Of a DNA stretch of 57,550 nt, positions 7,553-15,631 are shown piece by piece. The position numbers were made by a program, and so were the translations under genes. The stretch's first letter is position 1. Each line of letters begins with the position of its first letter. The DNA comes from Chryseobacterium gleum (GTDB lineage: Bacteria; Bacteroidota; Bacteroidia; Flavobacteriales; Schleiferiaceae). The notes below the pieces were generated by a model that made no database searches, was not told the origin of the DNA, and saw only the letters and a program-made list of their open reading frames with translations. The stretch covers positions 1 through 57,550 of the forward strand of contig CAMCXO010000015.1 of NCBI GenBank assembly GCA_945883565.1, in the 5' to 3' direction.

Positions 7553-9007
7553 TTAGGGATTGTGATTTTCGAGTTTAAGACGAATAATTTCTTGGGTTTT
7601 CTTAGGATCGGCTTTGCCACCAGAGCGTTTCATTACTTCTCCCATAAACAAGCCTATTAAGCCTTTTTTTCCGGCTTGGTATTCGGCTACTTTTTCGGGG
7701 TATTCGGCTAAAACGGCATCGGCCCAACTGCTAAGCTGATCGGAATCGCTGTTTTGCAGCCAGTTGTTTTCGCGGGCAATGGCTTCGGCACTTAGGTGGG
7801 TTCCGTTTTCGAGCAGAGGTAAAATGCGCTGGCTGGCTATAGAATAGCTTATAAGCTGTTGGTTTACCAGCGATAATAACTCGGCAACTTGGCCCGGTTT
7901 AACGGCATATTGACTAAGCGACCAAGCGTTTTGATTTAAAGAGGCCCTTATTTGGGTATTCAGCAAATTGGCTGCGGCCTTGGGTTCGGCTCCATGGTTT
8001 ACAATGGCTTCGAAGTAATTGGCCATTTCGCGGTCTTCGGTTAATACCGAGGCATCGTAGGCCGATAATCCCCATTCATGGGTATATTTTTCTACCCTTA
8101 CCCATGGTAAAACGGGCATTTGGGCCTTTACTTGTTCTATACGCTCGGGTGTTACAATAACCGGTTGTAAATCGGGCTCGGGGAAATAGCGGTAATCGTG
8201 TGCTTCCTCTTTGGAACGGAGGGCATAAGTTATGTTGCGTGCGGCCTCGTAATTGCGGGTTTCTTGTATAATGCGTTCGCCCTTATCGAGCAATTCGGCT
8301 TGCCTGGCAAACTCGAAATCGATGGACTTTTGAACATTGCGAAACGAATTCAGGTTTTTTACTTCTACTTTGGTGCCAAAAGCTTGAGCCCCAATAGGGC
8401 GCAACGAAATATTTACATCGCAACGCAGCGAGCCTTCTTCCATATTGCCATCCGAAATATCTAAATAGCGCGCCAGCTTCCTTATTTCATTCAAATAAGC
8501 ATAGGCTTCTTCTCCATTGCGCAATTCCGGTTCGCTTACAATTTCGAGCAATGGGGTGCCGGCGCGGTTCAAGTCCACTAAAGTGTGGAAAGGATCAATG
8601 TCATGCAAACTTTTGCCCGCATCTTCCTCCATATGTATGCGGGTAAGATGTATGCGTTTATTTAGGCCATCGGCCAGTTGTATATCTACCCAACCCTCTG
8701 TGCAAATAGGGGTTTTGTCTTGGGTTATTTGGTAGCCTTTGGGCAAGTCGGCATAAAAATAGTTTTTGCGGGCGAATTGGTTTTCTCGCCTAATTTGGCA
8801 ATTGCAGGCCAAACCCAAGCGAATGGCAAATTCTATGGTTTTTGCGTTCATTCGGGGCAAGGTGCCCGGGTGTCCCAAAGTAATTGGGCTAATTTGGGTG
8901 TTTGGTCCTTCACCATAGGTAACAGGGTCGGACGAATAAGCCTTGCTGAGGGTTTTAAGTTGAAGGTGGACTTCTAAGCCAATAACGGCTTCGTAACGTT
9001 CGTGCAT
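7553..9007 (-). CDS. gatB: Aspartyl/glutamyl-tRNA(Asn/Gln) amidotransferase subunit B
   Basis: 484 residues, full length for GatB. The start YEAVIGLEVHLQLKT and the blocks PRMNAKTIEFAIRLGLAC, KNYFYADLPKGYQITQ and DYRYFPEPDLQPV are diagnostic. The C-terminal YqeY-like tail (GLIGLFMGEVMKRSGGKADP) binds tRNA. With GatA and GatC (not in this window) it converts Glu-tRNA(Gln) and/or Asp-tRNA(Asn) to the correct amidated form. It lies 21 nt after lpxK. Confidence 0.97.
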   Translation of the reverse strand: MHERYEAVIGLEVHLQLKTLSKAYSSDPVTYGEGPNTQISPITLGHPGTLPRMNAKTIEFAIRLGLACNCQIRRENQFARKNYFYADLPKGYQITQDKTPICTEGWVDIQLADGLNKRIHLTRIHMEEDAGKSLHDIDPFHTLVDLNRAGTPLLEIVSEPELRNGEEAYAYLNEIRKLARYLDISDGNMEEGSLRCDVNISLRPIGAQAFGTKVEVKNLNSFRNVQKSIDFEFARQAELLDKGERIIQETRNYEAARNITYALRSKEEAHDYRYFPEPDLQPVIVTPERIEQVKAQMPVLPWVRVEKYTHEWGLSAYDASVLTEDREMANYFEAIVNHGAEPKAAANLLNTQIRASLNQNAWSLSQYAVKPGQVAELLSLVNQQLISYSIASQRILPLLENGTHLSAEAIARENNWLQNSDSDQLSSWADAVLAEYPEKVAEYQAGKKGLIGLFMGEVMKRSGGKADPKKTQEIIRLKLENHNP

Positions 9008-9028
9008 ACGGCCTGCAAATAACGCACT

Positions 9029-10063
9029 TTAAAGCGGCAAATTGGTGTGCTTTTCAAGCAATTTGCGCATGGTTTTTTCGCCATCAAACAAAAAGCCAAA
9101 GCTTAAAGGTAAAATACCCCAATTAAGTTGTGGGTGTTGTTTCCATTTTTGGGGAATTCGAGCCCAATCTTTTTGGGTGGTAATGATTTGCCCACTACAA
9201 AATTCCAAAGACTCTTCCAACATTTTCTGGAAATCCATCTCTGAATACAAATGGTGATCGGCAAAAAATTTACATACCACAACCATGTTCGGAAATTGGG
9301 TTTCTATTGTTTTTCTAAACCGATAAGGTTGTGCCATCCCGGCTAACAGAAGGGCTTTCTTAGGCTCGTTCGAAACCGCATTTCCGTGGCGATCTAATAA
9401 TGGTCCGGTTTGGGTACGGCCAAAAAGCACTTCTACACAAAATGGCAGGGTTTTTTGCCGGTAAAAGTCAATTTGGGCTTGAGAAATATGGGGCTCACAA
9501 TGGGTGAAAATAACCACATGAGCCCTTTTACAGCCCGATTTAAATTCGCGTAATTGCCCGGATGGCAAAACCCAATCATTAAAAAACGGTCTATCGAATC
9601 GGCTAAGCATAATGTTCAAATCGCGTTTTATATGGCGATGCTGAAATGCATCGTCGAGAACCAAATACCGCAGCCGAGGATTTTCGTTTACCATACGCTG
9701 AGCCCCTATAACACGCTTTTCGCAAACTGCTACGGCTGTATGAGGCAATTTTAGTTTATGCATAAGGGGTTCGTCTCCAACATCTGTAGCTGTAGAAGTG
9801 CTTTCGACCCATAAAAAACCTTTGGATTGGCGTTTGTAACCGCGACTTAAAATACCGGTTTGTTTTTCGGGCAGGATTTGGGCCAACCATTGCACAAAAG
9901 GGCTTTTACCGGTTCCACCTGTGCTTAAATTGCCCACAGATATAACATAGGCATCAACCTTTTTTTGTTCAAACCACCCCCAATCAAAGGCTTTGTTCCT
10001 AATAAGCATCACGCTGCCGTATAGCCTAGAAAATGGCCATAGAAGAAATTGAAGAAAGACCAT
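9029..10063 (-). CDS. lpxK: Tetraacyldisaccharide 4'-kinase
   Basis: 344 residues. LpxK phosphorylates the 4' position of the lipid A precursor at the inner membrane. The N-terminal hydrophobic anchor (LLWPFSRLYGSVMLIRN) is followed by the P-loop SVGNLSTGGTGKSPF and by LSRGYKR and VLDDAFQHR, all family hallmarks. It confirms an LPS-bearing outer membrane. Its start codon shares one base with the miaA stop codon, so translation is probably coupled. Confidence 0.95.
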   Translation of the reverse strand: MVFLQFLLWPFSRLYGSVMLIRNKAFDWGWFEQKKVDAYVISVGNLSTGGTGKSPFVQWLAQILPEKQTGILSRGYKRQSKGFLWVESTSTATDVGDEPLMHKLKLPHTAVAVCEKRVIGAQRMVNENPRLRYLVLDDAFQHRHIKRDLNIMLSRFDRPFFNDWVLPSGQLREFKSGCKRAHVVIFTHCEPHISQAQIDFYRQKTLPFCVEVLFGRTQTGPLLDRHGNAVSNEPKKALLLAGMAQPYRFRKTIETQFPNMVVVCKFFADHHLYSEMDFQKMLEESLEFCSGQIITTQKDWARIPQKWKQHPQLNWGILPLSFGFLFDGEKTMRKLLEKHTNLPL

Positions 10064-10965
10064 TAGGGTTTAAGGTTTTGAAGCCACTCTAGGAGGCTGT
10101 TGGGAGATTGGGCATCGAGCCAAACCAAATCGGGCAACTGGTTTTTGAACCAAGTTGTTTGTCTTTTGGCATAGCGACGGGTGTTTTGGGCAATGGCTGC
10201 AATGGCTTCTTCTAAACTGCATTGGCTGCGGAAATAGGCGAATAGTTCGGTGTACCCCACCGTTTGAAGAGCCGGTAAATGGGCCAATGGCAAAAGCGAC
10301 TTCACCTCTTCTTTCAATCCGGCCTGCATCATTTGTTCAACCCTAGCATCAATGCGTTGATAAAGGGTTTGTCGTGGCCACAAAGGGGCTATGGCCACAT
10401 AGTTGTATGGCGATTTAGCAGGCATTTGTTGCGCAACAAGTTCAGAGTAGGTATACCCACTTAAGCAAATTTCAAGTACCCGCATCAGCCTTTGAGGGTT
10501 TTGAATGTCCATTTGTAGGTATTGAACAGGGTCGAGGGCCAATACTCTCGATTGTAAATGGGCAAGACCTTTTTCATGGTATTCGCTTTGAACCAAAGTT
10601 CTGATTTTGGCTTCAACATTGGGCAAGGCATGAAAGGGAAAGAGCAGCGATTTAAGATATAAACCACTACCTCCAACCAATACAACAAAGGATGTGTTTT
10701 GATTTTGCATCCAATTATTAAATAATTGGGCAAAAGTTCCGGCCGATATGGCATCGAGAACGCTAAACTGATTAACAAAGGCATGTGGAGCCATTTTTAA
10801 TTCTTCGATGCTAGGCTTTGCTGTTCCAATAGTCATCTCCTTGTAAAACTGCCTTGAATCGAACGAAGCGATAGGCGCCCCTAATGCTTTCGAAATTTGA
10901 ATGGCCCAATTGGTTTTGCCCGAGGCCGTTGGCCCAACCACTGCTATTATTTTAGGAAACGGCAT
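10063..10965 (-). CDS. miaA: tRNA dimethylallyltransferase
   Basis: 300 residues. MiaA adds a dimethylallyl group to A37 of tRNAs reading UNN codons. P-loop VVGPTASGKTNWA is at residues 9-21, with DSRQFYKEMTIGTAKPS and a conserved GGSGLYLKSLL. The substrate (DMAPP) would come from the mevalonate pathway indicated at 48-50 kb. It is the first gene of the miaA-lpxK-gatB-thioredoxin-like operon and is divergent from the Wzc-like gene. A near-consensus box (TATATTTT) lies just upstream on this strand. Confidence 0.96.
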   Translation of the reverse strand: MPFPKIIAVVGPTASGKTNWAIQISKALGAPIASFDSRQFYKEMTIGTAKPSIEELKMAPHAFVNQFSVLDAISAGTFAQLFNNWMQNQNTSFVVLVGGSGLYLKSLLFPFHALPNVEAKIRTLVQSEYHEKGLAHLQSRVLALDPVQYLQMDIQNPQRLMRVLEICLSGYTYSELVAQQMPAKSPYNYVAIAPLWPRQTLYQRIDARVEQMMQAGLKEEVKSLLPLAHLPALQTVGYTELFAYFRSQCSLEEAIAAIAQNTRRYAKRQTTWFKNQLPDLVWLDAQSPNSLLEWLQNLKP

Positions 10966-11029
10966 TTTGTACGAAAATATAGTGGTTTTTTAAACACTTG
11001 AATTCTGAATATGCGCATTTTGATTGCAG

Positions 11030-11037
11030 TATATTTG
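11030..11037 (+). promoter_or_regulatory. Candidate Bacteroidota -7 promoter box for the Wzc-like gene
   Basis: TATATTTG is an exact match to TAnnTTTG, about 105 nt upstream of the ATG at 11143. No TTG is found at the ideal -33 distance, so support is partial. The implied leader is about 100 nt and AT-rich. Confidence 0.4.
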
Positions 11038-11142
11038 GCGCCATTATGACAAGGAAAAAAAGAAAAAGATTCGGCTCTCGATTTTTAACATTTTTTACTG
11101 TCAAAACATTCTCTTAACACCGCGAAATTACTGCCATAATTC

Positions 11143-13650
11143 ATGGTTGAACTCAATCCACAATCCTCCGATAGCAAGAACGGTCAAAATGGCCAGCAAG
11201 ATTCCGGAAACTATGTAAAGTCGCTGCTTTTGGGCCTCAGCAGTTTTTGGCCTTTGTATGTGCTGAGTATAGTGCTTTTTTTATCAGGTGGTTATCTCCT
11301 TCTGCGGTATTCTACCCCTGAGTTTAGAACCAAGGCGAGCATGAGCGTGGAAGACAAGAATTCCGAAGCCAGTGGTTTTGATGCAGTGCTTACCGCTATG
11401 GGCTATGCCGTACCGAGCTCAAGTATGGACAAACATTTGTTCATTTTGAAGTCGAGAATGTTAATGGAAAATACCCTTCGACGCGATCGCTTTGAAGTGA
11501 GTTATTTTAAAGAAGGACGTATTAAAGCGAACGAAATATTCCTGAAATATCCTTTTCTAGTGGAATTCGAACCCTTAGCATATCAACCTTTGGGTACACA
11601 GATTAATGTTGAAATAATTGACGAAAACAGCTTTAGAATTTTTTGCAACGACAAAGTGAAAAACTTTGTTCGCTATTCAGATGATAGTAAGTTAAGCGCG
11701 AAAGAAATGGGGCTGCGCCATGTGAAGTCTCTAAACGGTACCTATGCTTTTAACGAATGGATTAAAGGAGAAGGATACCACTTTAAATTGGTAAGAAACG
11801 ATGCCTTTTTTAATTTGAATGAGCGCGATTTCCGCTTTCGCTTCAATCACATAGATGCGCTTATCAACCCCCTACAAGAAAAAATTAAAATCGACAGCGT
11901 GTCTGATGGAGCCAGTGCGGTGCTCATCTCGATGTTGGGCAATATGCCTCAGAGGCAAGAATTGATTCTTAATAACCTGTGCAATTCTTTCATCGATTAC
12001 GGCCTCACTCAGAAAAATATGATTTCGGAGACTACCATTGATTTTATTGACAAGCAGTTAAGAAAAATTGAAGACAGCCTTTTTAGTGTAGAGCTTAAGT
12101 TGGAAAAATACCGTTCCGACAACCGAATTGTAAGCTTGAGCTCAGAAGCTCAGGTGTTGTTTACGCGATTGAGCGAATTAGAGAGCCAAAAAGCTTTGGA
12201 AGAAGGCAAACTTGCCTATTACAAATTCTTGTACGAGAAGTTAAGCGATCAGGAAAACACCGATATTCTGCATTCGCCGGCAGCAGTGGGCATACAAGAC
12301 CCCACTATTATGAATTTGGTGAACCATATAAATACTTTAATTGCCCAAAAGTCGGTGGCTCTTGCTTCGGTGAGACCGGGCAATCCGGAGCTTTTAAAAT
12401 TGAATTCCGAAATTCGGGCCACTTCAAAAATGTTGGTCGATAATATTTCGGCAGCCCAAAAGCAAAGCGAAGTGATGCTTAACGAAGGCAAGCGCCGTAT
12501 TGCCATCATTGAACGCGAAATGATGGCTTTTCCGGCAACAGAACGCAACTTAATTAGCATCGAGCGCAAGTTCAAACTAAACGAAGGTCTGTATGTGTAT
12601 TTGCTTGAGAAAGAAGCCGAAGCCGGTATTGCACAGGCTTCTAATGTTTCGGCAAGTAAATTGGTTGATAGGCCGTTTACCCCAGAAATGCCGGTTAGCC
12701 CTAATAAAAAAGTGGTGATGGGTTTGTCAGCTTTGCTGTCGTTAATCCTGCCAACTGCGTTTTTGTTGTTGAGAGACTTCTTAAACACCAAAATCAGAAC
12801 CAGAGGCGACATAGAAAGCGCAACAAAAATTCCGCTCTTGGGTATTGTAGGTCATAACGACCGCGAAACCACTTTGGTGGTGGCCTCGCACCCAAAATCG
12901 TCTATTGCCGAATCGTTCAGAGCCTTGCGCTCCAATATGCACTTTATTGCGCCTATACCCGACCAAGGCGCTCAGGTTATATTGGTAACTTCCAGCATTG
13001 GTGGAGAAGGTAAAACCTTTTGTTCCATAAACCTCAGTCTGGTACTTTCCTTAACTGGCAAGAAAACCCTATTAATTGGGGTTGACTTGAGAAAACCTAA
13101 GATTTACAACGACTTTGGCCTTTCTAACACCAAAGGCCTTTCTAATTATTTAGCGGGAGTAGAAGATCAGGATGGTATTATTCAATCAACACGCTACAGC
13201 CATTTGGATGTGATTTCTGCGGGGCCAATTCCGCCAAATCCTTCTGAACTTATTATTGGTGAGCGCTTTGGTGAGCTGATTTCGAATTTGCGCAAAACCT
13301 ACGATTTTATTGTTTTGGATACGCCGCCAATCGTATTGGTTAGCGATAGTTTAGAAATAATGCGCCATGTAGATATGAGTTTGTATGTGGTGCGTCAAGC
13401 TTATACCGATAAAGCCCTTTTAAGCATCATTAACGATAAGTTCAATAACCAATCGGTTAAAAATCTGGCATTAATCTTTAATGATTTCGATGTAACACGC
13501 GGCTACGGCTATGGTTACGGTTATGGCTATGGTTACGGTTATGGCTATGGATATGGATACGGTTATGGCTACGGTTATGGCTACGGTTATTTTGAAGAGG
13601 AAGAAGGCGCAAGCACAGGTAAGCGCAAGAAGAGAAAAAGAAAGGAGTAA
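11143..13650 (+). CDS. Wzc-like polysaccharide co-polymerase with BY-kinase domain and Gly-Tyr tail
   Basis: 835 residues. An N-terminal Wzz domain is framed by membrane helices near residues 36-55 and 520-545, with a long coiled-coil periplasmic part in between (SLFSVELKLEKYRSDNRIV region). The cytoplasmic C-terminus is a BY-kinase: Walker A SSIGGEGKT near 616-624, Walker A' LLIGVDLRKPK near 643-653, Walker B FIVLDTPP near 721-728. The autophosphorylated tyrosine cluster is replaced by 15 Gly-Tyr dipeptides (residues 787-816), then FEEEE and a Lys/Arg-rich end. It controls chain length and export of a surface polysaccharide. No Wza, Wzy or phosphatase gene lies next to it here. Confidence 0.93.
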   Translation: MVELNPQSSDSKNGQNGQQDSGNYVKSLLLGLSSFWPLYVLSIVLFLSGGYLLLRYSTPEFRTKASMSVEDKNSEASGFDAVLTAMGYAVPSSSMDKHLFILKSRMLMENTLRRDRFEVSYFKEGRIKANEIFLKYPFLVEFEPLAYQPLGTQINVEIIDENSFRIFCNDKVKNFVRYSDDSKLSAKEMGLRHVKSLNGTYAFNEWIKGEGYHFKLVRNDAFFNLNERDFRFRFNHIDALINPLQEKIKIDSVSDGASAVLISMLGNMPQRQELILNNLCNSFIDYGLTQKNMISETTIDFIDKQLRKIEDSLFSVELKLEKYRSDNRIVSLSSEAQVLFTRLSELESQKALEEGKLAYYKFLYEKLSDQENTDILHSPAAVGIQDPTIMNLVNHINTLIAQKSVALASVRPGNPELLKLNSEIRATSKMLVDNISAAQKQSEVMLNEGKRRIAIIEREMMAFPATERNLISIERKFKLNEGLYVYLLEKEAEAGIAQASNVSASKLVDRPFTPEMPVSPNKKVVMGLSALLSLILPTAFLLLRDFLNTKIRTRGDIESATKIPLLGIVGHNDRETTLVVASHPKSSIAESFRALRSNMHFIAPIPDQGAQVILVTSSIGGEGKTFCSINLSLVLSLTGKKTLLIGVDLRKPKIYNDFGLSNTKGLSNYLAGVEDQDGIIQSTRYSHLDVISAGPIPPNPSELIIGERFGELISNLRKTYDFIVLDTPPIVLVSDSLEIMRHVDMSLYVVRQAYTDKALLSIINDKFNNQSVKNLALIFNDFDVTRGYGYGYGYGYGYGYGYGYGYGYGYGYGYGYFEEEEGASTGKRKKRKRKE
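13501..13590 (+). repeat. 90-bp tandem hexamer repeat (15 x GGNTAY) encoding (Gly-Tyr)15
   Basis: Fifteen successive Gly-Tyr codon pairs with mixed codons (GGC, GGT or GGA with TAC or TAT) near the 3' end of the Wzc-like gene. Changes in copy number by one 6-bp unit would keep the frame and alter the number of phosphorylatable tyrosines. Confidence 0.95.
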
Positions 13651-13660
13651 AACGGCTTAA

Positions 13661-14164
13661 ATGTTAATTAGATTAAAACTTGGTCGCTCAAAATCGGCTT
13701 TTTGGATTTTGGGGCTATCGCTTTTAATCCTAGGGGCTTTGCTTGCTTTTTATTCTAACCAAGCCGCCATGTTTGCCACCAAAGTGTTAGGGGCCTTGAT
13801 GTTGTTGTCTGGTGTATCTAAGGCTTTTTCTCACGAAAAACGCGGTTTTATAGAATACAAATGGCTCATCGATTTGGCTTTAGGGGGTTGGTTGCTTTTT
13901 GCTGAGTCGTCACATGAATTGTTTGGTTACATTTTGGGCCTTTGGTTGCTTTTGTCGGCTTTGATGAATTGGTATTTCCGATTTAAGTCCACTAGGGAAT
14001 GGTTTAGTACAAAGGATTTGGTTTCGGTTGCACTGCGGTTGGTGTTCGGTTTGCTTCTTTTCATGTTCCCCTCTCTCTTGTCTGGAGGGCTTATGTTTAT
14101 GCTGGGAATTCTATTTATGGCTTCGGGTTTGGTGGTGCTAAATAGAATACGCTACATCGAATAA
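13661..14164 (+). CDS. Small multi-pass membrane protein, DUF308/HdeD-like
   Basis: 167 residues with about six hydrophobic segments, for example FWILGLSLLILGALLAFY, LLLSGVSKAF, FGYILGLWLLLSALMNWY and FGLLLFMFPSLLSGG. The paired-helix pattern with repeated LG(A/I)L motifs resembles DUF308/HdeD proteins. It starts 10 nt after the Wzc-like stop, so it is probably co-transcribed. Role unknown; HdeD itself is linked to acid stress in E. coli, but that should not be transferred. Confidence 0.7.
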   Translation: MLIRLKLGRSKSAFWILGLSLLILGALLAFYSNQAAMFATKVLGALMLLSGVSKAFSHEKRGFIEYKWLIDLALGGWLLFAESSHELFGYILGLWLLLSALMNWYFRFKSTREWFSTKDLVSVALRLVFGLLLFMFPSLLSGGLMFMLGILFMASGLVVLNRIRYIE

Positions 14165-14328
14165 CAGAATATGAGTTTAGTTCAATTTATCTGGTTATAA
14201 GTCGATTAAAACGATTTCTTTCTCTATTATTTCTGTATAAGCCCCGGAATTTTACACAAACTTGCCCAAATAGTGTGGCAACCGTAAAAAAGAAAATGCC
14301 GAGTCTTGTGGTGTAAAACAACAGGCTC

Positions 14329-14574
14329 ATGAAACTCCGAAAAAACATTGCCCTTAGCGACTCCGGTTTTTTGTTCAACCCATCAACCGGCGATTCGTAT
14401 TCGTTAAACCCTATGGCGGCGCGCGTTCTGCGCTGGGCCGGAGAAGGTATTGAAGAAGATGAAATAATTAAGCGCATTCTGGCCGACTTTATGGCCGATC
14501 GCGATACCGTTGAAAAAGACCTTCAAGACTTTAGCAATATGCTGCATATGCACAAACTATTGGCCGAAGAATGA
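14329..14574 (+). CDS. PqqD-like protein (peptide-recognition fold), first gene of a six-gene operon
   Basis: 81 residues: LSDSGFLFNPSTGDSYSLN, ARVLRWAGEGIEEDEIIKRI, then DVEKDLQDF-like spacing and HKLLAEE. This is the PqqD/RRE winged-helix pattern (beta-hairpin with a GxSYxLN turn, then three helices) that binds leader peptides in RiPP pathways or acts as a scaffold. No PqqE radical-SAM gene and no obvious precursor peptide lies next to it. Its stop overlaps the ATP-grasp start by 4 nt, suggesting the two proteins work as a pair. Family is clear; function here is inference. Confidence 0.8.
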   Translation: MKLRKNIALSDSGFLFNPSTGDSYSLNPMAARVLRWAGEGIEEDEIIKRILADFMADRDTVEKDLQDFSNMLHMHKLLAEE

Positions 14575-15617
14575 AACCCAAATACACCATTGCCGTAACC
14601 GGTCTAAATGCCATCGACAGTCCGGGCCCGGGTATTTCGGTAATTCGGGCACTTAAAGCGGCTACCCACTTCGATGTGCGCATTGTAGGCTTGAGTTACG
14701 AGGCCTTAGAACCCGGCATTTATATGCACGATTGGGTTGATAAAACCTACCAAATTCCCTATCCAGGGGCTGGTCAGGAGGTACTGCTTCAACGATTGGG
14801 TTACATAAACGGACTGGAACATCTAGACTTTTTATTCCCAAACTTCGATGCAGAGCTGTTCAATTTTATCAAACTAAAGGGCAAGCTCGAAAACGAATTT
14901 GGCATTAAAATGATGCTTCCCACCATAGAGCAGTTTGAAGCCCGCCAAAAATCAAAGCTCAACGATTATGGCTTGACTCATAATATAAAAGTTCCTGCCA
15001 GTGCCCTGGCTTTTTCAGCAGCCGATTTGCCTGCTGTTGCCGAGCGTATGGGGTATCCAATGGTGGTGAAAGGGAAGTTTTACGACGCTAAAGTGGCCTA
15101 TAATTTAGAACAAGCCCAATCTGCCTTTCATAAAATTGAAGCACAATGGGGATTGCCTATTGTGGTTCAAGAATTTGTTAGGGGAAGTGAGGTTAACGTT
15201 TGCGGTATAGGCGATGGAAATGGTCGTTTAATGGGTGCTGTGCCCATGAGGAAACTCTACATAACCGACAAAGGAAAAGCCTGGTCTGGAATTACCCTCG
15301 ACGATTCGGAACTCTTGAACATCAGTAGAAAACTGGTGGAATCAACCTGCTGGCAAGGCCCATTTGAATTGGAATTCATCAAATCGGCCGAAGGCGAATA
15401 CTATTTGCTCGAAATCAATCCCCGCTTTCCGGCCTGGTGCTTCTTGCCGGTAGGAGCCGGGCAAAATCAACCCGAAACCATTGTGCGCTTGGCTATGGGC
15501 GACGAAGTTGAACCCTTTGAGACTTACGAAACTGGTAAAATGTTTATTCGATATGCCTACGATATGGTGGTTGACCTCAAAGAATTCGAACAAATTTCAA
15601 CCATAGGAGAACTTTAA
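14571..15617 (+). CDS. ATP-grasp ligase (carbamoyl-phosphate-synthase/PylC-like)
   Basis: 348 residues. The N-terminus ITVxG-like strand (YTIAVTGLNAIDSPGPGISVIRAL) resembles the pre-ATP-grasp domain of CPSase-like enzymes. The ATP-grasp core shows GYPMVVKGKF (ATP-binding Lys), VVQEFVRGSEVNV, and the metal/ATP site ELEFIKSAEGEYYLLEINPRF. Such enzymes join a carboxylate to an amine or thiol through an acyl-phosphate. Overlap with the PqqD-like gene and 14-nt spacing to the decarboxylase gene point to one pathway. The substrate is not readable; an amino acid or peptide carboxylate is plausible. Confidence 0.85.
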   Translation: MKPKYTIAVTGLNAIDSPGPGISVIRALKAATHFDVRIVGLSYEALEPGIYMHDWVDKTYQIPYPGAGQEVLLQRLGYINGLEHLDFLFPNFDAELFNFIKLKGKLENEFGIKMMLPTIEQFEARQKSKLNDYGLTHNIKVPASALAFSAADLPAVAERMGYPMVVKGKFYDAKVAYNLEQAQSAFHKIEAQWGLPIVVQEFVRGSEVNVCGIGDGNGRLMGAVPMRKLYITDKGKAWSGITLDDSELLNISRKLVESTCWQGPFELEFIKSAEGEYYLLEINPRFPAWCFLPVGAGQNQPETIVRLAMGDEVEPFETYETGKMFIRYAYDMVVDLKEFEQISTIGEL

Positions 15618-15631
15618 ATCAAAAACAAAAA

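Noticed and set aside
13501-13590. Hexamer array considered as a CRISPR or microsatellite artefact
   Set aside because: It is in frame, encodes a uniform Gly-Tyr tail at the expected phosphotyrosine position, and has mixed codons, so it is a selected protein repeat.
11143-14164. Wzc-like and DUF308-like genes considered as part of the PqqD operon
   Set aside because: A 164-nt gap separates them from the PqqD-like gene while the six following genes are overlapped or nearly so; a link is possible but not shown.
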